Shown here: piece by piece, positions 54,147-59,582 of the stretch
Position numbering within the stretch: the stretch's first letter is position 1
How the letters are laid out: every line of letters starts with the position of its first letter
Assembly: GCA_030731845.1 (NCBI GenBank)
Contig: JANQTF010000147.1
Location: 41,798 to 101,379, forward strand
DNA from: Bacteroidia bacterium
GTDB taxonomy: Bacteria > Bacteroidota > Bacteroidia > J057
Reading direction: 5' to 3'
Length of the DNA stretch: 59,582 nucleotides
Program-made: the position numbers and the translations under genes
The notes under the pieces: model-generated
Database searches by the model: none
Seen by the model: the letters and a program-made list of their open reading frames with translations, nothing else
Told to the model about the DNA's origin: nothing

Positions 54147-55487
54147 TTAGGAGGGTTGGTTCAAATTGCTCAGTTCCTGCTTGAGGAACCAGAGTGTGAT
54201 GAGGGCCGCGCCGGTATCGGCGATGGGAAAGGCCCACCAAATGCCGTTGAGGCCAAAAAAGAAAGGGAAGATGGCCACGAGTGGAATGAGGAAAAAGCCC
54301 TGCTTGGTGAGGGTGAGCAAGAGGGCCGGGCGAGCTTTGCCGATAGCCTGAAAATAGGCACTTCCCAGCAGGTTGAGCGCAATGAGAGGCGTAGCCAAAA
54401 ACACAAAGCGCAGTGCTGGCACACTGAGGGCGATGAGCTCCAGGTCGGTGGTAAATACGCTCACAAGCTGCTCCGTGAAAATCATGATGAGGCTGAAAAT
54501 CACAAACGCGATCACCGTGGCGCTTTTGATCGAGAGGGTGACCATGGCCTTGACCCTGTCGAGGAGCTTTGCACCAAAATTGTAGCCAACAATGGGCACA
54601 AAGCCCTGCGTGATGCCCAGCACGGGAAAATTAGCAAACATCATCACCCGGTTGATGATGCCATAGGTGGACAGCGCCATCTCGCCGCCATAGGTAAAGA
54701 GGCCTCCGTTGATCACAATAGAGAGCACACTGATCGTGCCTTGCCGGGCCAGGGTCACCGACCCAAGGGCAGTCATTTCTTTGATGAGCGTGATATTGGG
54801 CCGGAAGCAGTCTTTGCTGAGCTTGAGTTCCTTTTGCTTAACAAAGAAGAACCAGGTGGTATAGCAGGCACTGGCAACAAAGGAAAGGGTCGTGGCCCAG
54901 GCTGCGCCTTTGATTCCCCACCCATAATAGATGATGAAAATCGGATCGAGGATGAGATTCACAAACGCGGGCACCAAGAGGGTGAGCATGGCCATTTTGG
55001 GATAGCCGATGGCCCGGATCACGTTGTTGCTCATCATGATCCACGCGAGCAGCGGCACGCCGTAGAGCACGATCTGGAAATATTGGCTGGCAGGTTCATA
55101 AATGTCGCCTCTGCCGCCAAATAGCCGGAGAATGCTTTCCTGAAAATACATTCCCAGTACCACAAAGAGGCTCGCCAGAAAGAGCGTGAGCACAATCTGA
55201 TTGCCGAAGGTGTTGGTGGCCCGGGACATGTTTTTTTCTCCCAGCGAGCGGGAAATGATGGATGCACCCCCTACACCGATGGCCATGCCGATGCTGGAGA
55301 TCAAAAAGGAAATGGGCATCACCACGGTCACGGCACCGATGCCGAGAGCACCCACGTATCGCCCCACAAAAATGGTGTCCACGATGCCGTTGATCGACAT
55401 CACCAAAATGCCGATCGAGGCTGGAATGGCTTGTTGGCGAAGGAGTTTGCTGAGTGGTTCTATTCCGAACGCGGTACTGTCTGCCAT
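54147..55487 (-). CDS. MATE family efflux transporter
   Basis: A 446-residue polytopic transporter with 12 helices in two homologous halves (VDTIFVGRYVGALGIGAVTVVMPISF and the second-half counterpart NFPVLGITQGFVPIVGYNFGA). MATE proteins export cationic drugs or metabolites against Na or H. The N-terminus has the typical LLRQQAIPASIGILVMSING. The 3' end is next to the TPR gene; the start lies 79 bp from the left 92-bp repeat. Confidence 0.93.
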   Translation of the reverse strand: MADSTAFGIEPLSKLLRQQAIPASIGILVMSINGIVDTIFVGRYVGALGIGAVTVVMPISFLISSIGMAIGVGGASIISRSLGEKNMSRATNTFGNQIVLTLFLASLFVVLGMYFQESILRLFGGRGDIYEPASQYFQIVLYGVPLLAWIMMSNNVIRAIGYPKMAMLTLLVPAFVNLILDPIFIIYYGWGIKGAAWATTLSFVASACYTTWFFFVKQKELKLSKDCFRPNITLIKEMTALGSVTLARQGTISVLSIVINGGLFTYGGEMALSTYGIINRVMMFANFPVLGITQGFVPIVGYNFGAKLLDRVKAMVTLSIKSATVIAFVIFSLIMIFTEQLVSVFTTDLELIALSVPALRFVFLATPLIALNLLGSAYFQAIGKARPALLLTLTKQGFFLIPLVAIFPFFFGLNGIWWAFPIADTGAALITLWFLKQELSNLNQPS

Positions 55488-55565
55488 TGGCGGGGCTTGG
55501 TGGGGCGGGGAGAATGTCTGTAGATGAATGGAGAGACGAAATTCGGCAGAAAAGGATTAACCCCC

Positions 55566-55657
55566 GAGGAAGATTCTCCCCTTTTCCGACAAACCACTTA
55601 TCGCTCCAGGCTTTTTCTGTCCCAGTGCCCGGTGTTGGCGGCGGCCTCATAGGTGCT
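55566..55657. repeat. 92-bp direct repeat, left copy
   Basis: Identical to 56893-56984 at all 92 positions. It holds a copy of the final 19 codons and stop of the DUF5996 gene with no start codon or upstream part, followed by 32 bp of its original downstream sequence. It begins 10 bp after the antitoxin stop on the minus strand. Confidence 0.95.
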
Positions 55658-55667
55658 CAAGTTTTCC

Positions 55668-56159
55668 TCACCCCGCCTTATTCATCAAATCAGTCAAGCT
55701 ATACTGCTTGGTGTTCTTTTCTTTTTCCCGCATTGTCTGGATCAACTCATTCTTGCTCTCTAGGTGGAGCCAGATAGCAGGATTTAAACTGAATATTTGC
55801 CCCAGCTTGATGGCGATCTCTGAGTTAATCTTGCGTCGCCCATTGATCATGGCGCTGAGGTTGGAATTTTCATAGCCCAAGTAGGTGGCAAGATCCTTCT
55901 TCTTGATCTTGATCACCTTCAGGTACTTATTGATAAACTGCCCGGCAGGAATGATGGTTTCTACTGGTTGAGTAAGATATGTTTCCATCTGAAACCGAAT
56001 AGACAGAAACTGATTTTCTATCTTTTCCTGTTCATCTTGATTCGCAGAAGCCTTTTTGATCATTGCCTGCAACGCTTTAACGTCAGCTGCATGGGGATTG
56101 ATCAATCCTTCTCCTACCCCATTGATTCCACCAGCATTGACCATTTGTTTGTTTTCCAT
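55668..56159 (-). CDS. XRE/HigA-type helix-turn-helix antitoxin
   Basis: A 163-residue protein whose C-terminal half is a HigA-like HTH (about 95-145: FINKYLKVIKIKKKDLATYL, NSNLSAMINGRRKINSEI, KLGQIFSLNPAIW). The N-terminal half is a variable, charged helical region. It lies 18 bp after the putative toxin gene, the higBA order. It probably binds the toxin and the operon control region. Confidence 0.85.
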   Translation of the reverse strand: MENKQMVNAGGINGVGEGLINPHAADVKALQAMIKKASANQDEQEKIENQFLSIRFQMETYLTQPVETIIPAGQFINKYLKVIKIKKKDLATYLGYENSNLSAMINGRRKINSEIAIKLGQIFSLNPAIWLHLESKNELIQTMREKEKNTKQYSLTDLMNKAG

Positions 56160-56177
56160 GTTTCAGTCTCTTTATGG

Positions 56178-56672
56178 TTAAAAATCAATTGATAAATACT
56201 TCTTCATCAATGCTTTCCCTGCTGAAGGGTTAAAAAACATCTTCTGCCCCATGGCGAAGGTTGCGCCATACTTATCCTTATATAACTTGATGAGTTGGGT
56301 CTTGCTTTCAAAAGACAAAAAACCTAAATAGTCATTTCTCCCTTGTTCAAAGCTTTGATAGCAAGCAAAGCCAAGAAGGCTTCCCGCAACATGATCATAC
56401 TTGCCTGAAGCTCCATAATTGTGCGAGGCAACTTCGATATTATTCATGTAGACCATTTCCTCATTAATCAAGGTGAGCATAAGCATTCCCTCTACCTGAT
56501 TTGGAGAATGTATTGTAGTCAACTTATAAAATTGAGCTCCCTCTATTTTTCCTAAACTACGCCAGGTGAATTGCCAACCATCTCTTTTCATGGGTAGATC
56601 CTTTTTCTCGGCCCTTGCAATAATGGCTTCTACAATTTTCCCTGTATCAACTTCATGGAGAGCTACCTTCAT
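56178..56672 (-). CDS. GNAT-like putative toxin
   Basis: A 164-residue protein with a GNAT acetyltransferase-like pattern: a central strand (GMLMLTLINEEMVYMNNIEV), a P-loop-like stretch KYDHVAGSLLGFACYQS where the usual Q/RxxGxG is degenerate, then YLGFLSF, a helix with LIKLYKDKYGAT and QKMFFNPS. GNAT-like toxins paired with XRE antitoxins are common in Bacteroidota. The start ATG 56672 has no credible alternative. Catalysis cannot be confirmed because the P-loop is poor. Confidence 0.75.
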   Translation of the reverse strand: MKVALHEVDTGKIVEAIIARAEKKDLPMKRDGWQFTWRSLGKIEGAQFYKLTTIHSPNQVEGMLMLTLINEEMVYMNNIEVASHNYGASGKYDHVAGSLLGFACYQSFEQGRNDYLGFLSFESKTQLIKLYKDKYGATFAMGQKMFFNPSAGKALMKKYLSIDF

Positions 56673-56683
56673 TTTATCTTAAG

Positions 56684-56728
56684 TTGACCACTTTTTCATA
56701 AATTTATACAAAATTGATCATTTTTGCA
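56684..56728 (-). promoter_or_regulatory. putative TA operator: two direct repeats
   Basis: TTGACCACTTTTT and TTGATCATTTTTG start at 56684 and 56714 on the plus strand, exactly 30 bp apart (about three helical turns). They lie just upstream of the toxin start and could be antitoxin-binding sites. The promoter itself is A/T-rich and not clearly matched. Confidence 0.45.
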
Positions 56729-56892
56729 ACAATTTCTATCAATATCCTCCGGTAGAGAGGGGTTAATTCCAACATCGGCAGAAACGTTTTTGCAATGGCA
56801 AGAATTGGGGGCTTTTTTGTAACGTAAAAACGTTGCGCTCTTGGCTGCCAATTGCCACGCTCTGCAATCGCGTCTCATGGTCTTAGGAACCT

Positions 56893-56984
56893 GAGGAAGA
56901 TTCTCCCCTTTTCCGACAAACCACTTATCGCTCCAGGCTTTTTCTGTCCCAGTGCCCGGTGTTGGCGGCGGCCTCATAGGTGCT
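56893..56984. repeat. 92-bp direct repeat, right copy
   Basis: Identical to 55566-55657. Bases 56925-56984 are the last 19 codons and stop of the intact DUF5996 gene; 56893-56924 are its immediate downstream sequence. This is the copy attached to the full-length gene. Confidence 0.95.
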
Positions 56985-57839
56985 TTGGAGAAACTGCATG
57001 AGCATGCCTTCAGGATCTTCGCTGGCGACAACATCGGCATAGCGGAGGAAAAATTCGCCCATTTCGGGGCTGTAGAAGGCCTCTTTGGGACTCACGGTTT
57101 GCTGGGCAAATGCTTCAGGCGTGGGATAGCAATAGGCATAAAATGCTGGCTCGGGAAACTGATCGGAGCCGGGCCAGAATCCTGCGCTCGACACTTCATG
57201 TGAGTAGGCTTCCTGCATCACGGCGAGAGGCATGTTGGGCGCACCGCCCGGGTGCAGGGGCGCGGGGCGACCCGAAAATCGGGTCACCGCCAGGTCAAAA
57301 GCGCCCCAAAAGAGGTGTACAGGGCTGCATTTTCCGATAAAATCTCCTCGAAAACTGGTAAACACGCAGTTGATCTTGATCATGGCTTCCCAGAAGCGGC
57401 GCACCGCGTCTTTGTCGTAATCGCAGTTCTCTTCATTGAGGTGAAAAGGGATGGCTTTTTCCAGCTCGTTGGGGCTGCCGTGGATGCTGATATCTAGCCC
57501 GATACCGGTAAGGAGCTCAAAGAGTTCTTGATAAAAACTCGCGACCGTGCGCGGATAGAGATCCATCTTCTGGTCTTCAGAATAGGTGGAGCGCAGGTGT
57601 AGCTCGTGCCGGATGAAGTCGAAGTCGATCTGGAAGGCTCCACTCTGATAGGGAATGCTCTGGGTGCCGAACCCCGTGGGCGAAATGTAGAGGGTCGTGT
57701 GCCAGGAGTGATTTTGCCAGGGCATGGTGCGCAGGCGAATTTTCCCGACGATCTGCACCCATTGGTGCAAGGTTGCGAGGCTGTCTTTCCAGGACGTGTA
57801 ATCAAGTTCTGGCCAAGGGCTGTGGAGTTGGGGGGGCAT
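56925..57839 (-). CDS. DUF5996 family protein
   Basis: A 304-residue soluble protein of the DUF5996 family. Typical sections are WPELDYTSWKDSLATLHQW near the start, TTLYISPTGFGTQSIPY, HLFWGAFDLAVTRFSGR and HEVSSAGFWPG. The biochemical role is unknown. Its last 60 bp form part of the 92-bp repeat and appear to have been used, or restored, when the neighbouring TA cassette arrived; the frame is intact. Confidence 0.9.
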   Translation of the reverse strand: MPPQLHSPWPELDYTSWKDSLATLHQWVQIVGKIRLRTMPWQNHSWHTTLYISPTGFGTQSIPYQSGAFQIDFDFIRHELHLRSTYSEDQKMDLYPRTVASFYQELFELLTGIGLDISIHGSPNELEKAIPFHLNEENCDYDKDAVRRFWEAMIKINCVFTSFRGDFIGKCSPVHLFWGAFDLAVTRFSGRPAPLHPGGAPNMPLAVMQEAYSHEVSSAGFWPGSDQFPEPAFYAYCYPTPEAFAQQTVSPKEAFYSPEMGEFFLRYADVVASEDPEGMLMQFLQSTYEAAANTGHWDRKSLER

Positions 57840-57949
57840 GCTTGGAGGTTGTTAGGGAAAGGTCTGGCAATGAAATAGATTGACAGTTGAATCTAGACAT
57901 AAATCGATTCCCTTTTTCCCTGCTATTCCGGTCTGGCTGAAGTTCAGCA

Positions 57950-58654
57950 TTATACCAGGCTTTGCAAGTAGCCCTTGAGTCGGTTGAAGTGGCTATCCAT
58001 TTTTTCTTTTGCCAATTGGGGATCGCCTGCTTTGATGGCCATATACACATCTTCATGTTTTTTGATTTCAAACAAGGCTTCGTCGCCTTCACAGATTCTA
58101 TCCCGATCGTAGATTCCGATGATTTCGGGAATGATTAGATGGATCAGGGTAATCAAAGCGGTGTTATGGCTGGCCTTGGCAATTTCAAGGTGAAACAAGA
58201 TATCCTCTTGCACGGCATCTTTTCCTTCAAGCAGCTTCTTCTTATAGGCATGGAGGGCAGATTCAATTTTAGTCAGATCCGATTCAGATCTTCTTTGGGC
58301 TGCGAACTGCACAATGAGGATCTCCAATCCTATTCTGGTCTCAATTAACGACTTAAAGTCGGGCTCTTCGAGTTCTTGGATATTGTCCAGTATCCCATTC
58401 ATGGCGAGCCTACCGATATTGGCGATGAAAGTCCCGCTTTGGGGCCTGGACTCTAATAATCCATAGAATTCCAGCTTCTGGATTGCCTTGCTCAGGTTCC
58501 TTCTGGTAACGCCAAATTTGTCTGCCATCGTTCTTTCTGGTGGCAGCCTGTCTCCTGGCTCTAAATTCTTGTAATTGATTAAATCCTGAATCTTAGAAAT
58601 GATCTCATTCTGGATAGCTTGGTTTTCTTTATGTACGAGAATTTCCAGTTTCAT
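57950..58654 (-). CDS. FadR/GntR-family transcriptional regulator
   Basis: A 234-residue regulator with an N-terminal winged helix (about 14-76: GDRLPPERTMADKFGVTRRN, LSKAIQKLEFYGLLE) and a C-terminal FCD domain (about 95-225). The metal-coordinating residues of FCD are visible: D in DILFHLEIAKASHN, a later HEDVYMAI and DSHFNRLKG. FCD ligands are often sugar acids or organic acids. The position near a SusD gene suggests control of a glycan- or sugar-acid uptake locus beyond the window. Confidence 0.92.
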   Translation of the reverse strand: MKLEILVHKENQAIQNEIISKIQDLINYKNLEPGDRLPPERTMADKFGVTRRNLSKAIQKLEFYGLLESRPQSGTFIANIGRLAMNGILDNIQELEEPDFKSLIETRIGLEILIVQFAAQRRSESDLTKIESALHAYKKKLLEGKDAVQEDILFHLEIAKASHNTALITLIHLIIPEIIGIYDRDRICEGDEALFEIKKHEDVYMAIKAGDPQLAKEKMDSHFNRLKGYLQSLV

Positions 58655-58992
58655 ACGCCAACAATGCTTTAAGTTAGGTTCATGTTTAGGTCCGGTTCTG
58701 GTTCATTTGCAGTGAAAGAGACCCACCCGACATGGTCTAAATCGGCCATGATATGTAGGAGTAAGGCTACAAAAAAGCATGAACATATCCACTAATTTCG
58801 GTTGATGCGACGGAAGATTCAATATCTCTCTAAGAAGAGGCTCGAGGAACTGTGCAGTAGCACTTAGCCCTTTTTGAGGGGATATGATTACCTTGTCTCC
58901 TGTCTCTGTGCTGGGTGCATAGCTCCTTAACCTAAGGAATGGCGAGGGCCTTGTTATGAATACCAACACCCAAGTCCAAGATAAGGCAGAAC

Positions 58993-59135
58993 AAGGGAAC
59001 GCTCAAAAAATAATATTTGTTTGAGCTTGCTCTTTTAGAGAGGTAGCGGACAAGGTCTTGCAGGAATCCGGCGTAAAAAAAGCCTCATTGGGCTAGCCAA
59101 CATCGGTTTTCTTCCTTGGTTTCACATAAAATCTC
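58993..59135. repeat. dispersed intergenic repeat, copy B
   Basis: Matches copy A (44831-44945) in block order: TCAAAAAATAATAT at 59003-59016, GAATCCGGCGT at 59064-59074, then GCCTCATT, a CGGTTTTCTTCCTTGG block at 59104 and ATCTCTG at 59131. An insertion of about 25 bp relative to copy A lies after the first block. Confidence 0.75.
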
Positions 59136-59186
59136 TGGTCAAAACCAGGAGGGTATTTCCCTCTCGTTTTGCAGCAAATGAAAAGA

Positions 59187-59249
59187 AGGCAAGCCTTGTT
59201 CTATCGTTATCACGGCTCTGTGATAGTGAGATCTAACGAAGGCTTGCCT
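59187..59249 (-). terminator. long hairpin downstream of the SusD gene
   Basis: AGGCAAGCCTT (59187-59197) pairs perfectly with AAGGCTTGCCT (59239-59249); an inner 6-bp stem (TATCAC/GTGATA) lies near the tip. On the minus strand it is followed by a T-rich stretch and begins 26 bp after the SusD stop codon. Confidence 0.65.
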
Positions 59250-59275
59250 ACTTATTTGGTCAGTAGATGCCAGGA

Positions 59276-59582
59276 TTAATACCCGGCATTTTGGGTAATT
59301 ACCCCAAAGCTCGCCAGCACCTCAGAAACAGGAACTGGAAACAATTGGTAATTGGCACTAACAGTTTCTCCCATTTCAGCATCGACAGTCCCTGTTCTGA
59401 CCAGGTCAAACCATCTCTGTCCTTCGAAGGCCAGCTCTAGTCTTCTTTCGTCCTGAATCGCTTGTCTCACCAATGCCTGTGTATTGAGCGTGGAAGGATC
59501 AAGAGGCGCCAATCCAGCCCTGGTACGAATTGGATCTAAGAGAGCCAATACGGTTGCAGGGGTAGAACCATTCTCGTTCAGG
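59276..59582 (-). CDS. SusD/RagB family outer-membrane lipoprotein, C-terminal part
   Basis: The gene runs off the right edge, so only the last 101 codons are seen. The C-terminal SusD signature is clear: IRTRAGL, then QAIQDERRLELAFEGQRWFD followed by LVRTG, FPVPVSEVL and the closing QNAGY. SusD binds glycans at the cell surface together with a SusC TonB-dependent channel, which should lie beyond the edge. The frame stays open through 59582; the internal TTG at 59548 is not a start. Confidence 0.9.
   Translation of the reverse strand, partial: LNENGSTPATVLALLDPIRTRAGLAPLDPSTLNTQALVRQAIQDERRLELAFEGQRWFDLVRTGTVDAEMGETVSANYQLFPVPVSEVLASFGVITQNAGY

Larger units (their letters stand above)
55566..56984. 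mobile_element. toxin-antitoxin cassette flanked by 92-bp direct repeats
   Basis: Two perfect 92-bp copies (55566-55657 and 56893-56984) bracket 1235 bp holding only the XRE antitoxin, the GNAT-like protein and its control region. The right copy contains the last 19 codons and stop of the DUF5996 gene plus 32 bp beyond, so the left copy is a displaced gene tail, as seen after site-specific integration into a gene's 3' end. No integrase or terminal inverted repeats are present. Alternatives are a tail duplication by slippage or homologous recombination. See findings. Confidence 0.6.
58655..59275. other. intergenic region between GntR gene and SusD gene
   Basis: About 620 bp without a credible gene; the 88-codon minus frame at 58703-58969 shows no protein-like composition. 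It contains the second copy of the dispersed repeat (58993-59135) and a long hairpin (59187-59249). Confidence 0.5.

Noticed and set aside
53754-55124. 456-codon plus-strand open frame across the TPR gene end and the MATE gene
   Set aside because: It is antisense to the clear MATE transporter and shifted against the TPR frame; its protein is low-complexity and H/E/G-rich, typical of a shadow frame.
58703-58969. 88-codon minus-strand frame in the GntR-SusD gap
   Set aside because: Composition is not protein-like and it lies in a region that carries repeats.

Overview
The window comes from the chromosome of a Gram-negative bacterium of the phylum Bacteroidota. The support is a type IX secretion lipoprotein (PorW/SprE) and a secreted protein with a type-A T9SS tail, a SusD fragment at the right edge, a split F-type ATP synthase operon (atpZ-I-B-E-F-H-A-G with no atpD or atpC), several promoters resembling the TTTG / TAnnTTTG type, and few convincing Shine-Dalgarno sequences. 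The class cannot be fixed from the sequence alone. No rRNA, tRNA, CRISPR array, transposase or integrase was seen.

Layout. 1-9 kb: a perfect 60-bp direct repeat, a PD40 beta-propeller protein, glutamate dehydrogenase, cdsA with a CPBP protease, dusB, and a large secreted coiled-coil protein. 9-17.6 kb: a GHKL ATPase with a C-terminal domain that looks like a decayed nuclease, a fused 5-oxoprolinase/hydantoinase, and an ECF sigma factor overlapping a membrane protein that carries five N-terminal repeats and a C-terminal beta-barrel. 18-26 kb: recQ, a helical unknown protein, an LRR protein, rsfS divergent from birA-coaX-OMP-TPR. 26-32 kb: NeuD-type acyltransferase, class A PBP and PorW/SprE. 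32-40 kb: M23 peptidase, bactofilin and the ATP synthase operon in one direction, with stem-loops at three junctions. 40-48.5 kb: DinB-like protein, lipoproteins, deoC, SPOR protein, Ca/Na antiporter, T9SS cargo, degenerate CPBP protein. 48.6-53 kb: a minus-strand envelope cluster lptC - small membrane protein - CNNM/CorC - PpiD-like isomerase. 53.5-59.6 kb: TPR protein, MATE transporter, a toxin-antitoxin-like pair bracketed by perfect 92-bp direct repeats that copy the 3' end of a DUF5996 gene, a FadR/GntR regulator and the C-terminus of a SusD protein.

How the genes fit together. Much of the window concerns the cell envelope: phospholipid synthesis (CdsA), peptidoglycan synthesis and cutting (PBP1A, M23, SPOR), cell shape (bactofilin), LPS export (LptC), outer-membrane protein folding (PpiD), T9SS (PorW) and ATP synthase. 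The most unusual parts are the 1.2-kb TA cassette between 92-bp repeats, the sigma/anti-sigma-like pair whose second member has both an inner-membrane helix and a barrel domain, and the GHKL-pseudonuclease fusion. Dispersed intergenic repeats link two distant intergenic regions (about 44.9 kb and 59.1 kb).
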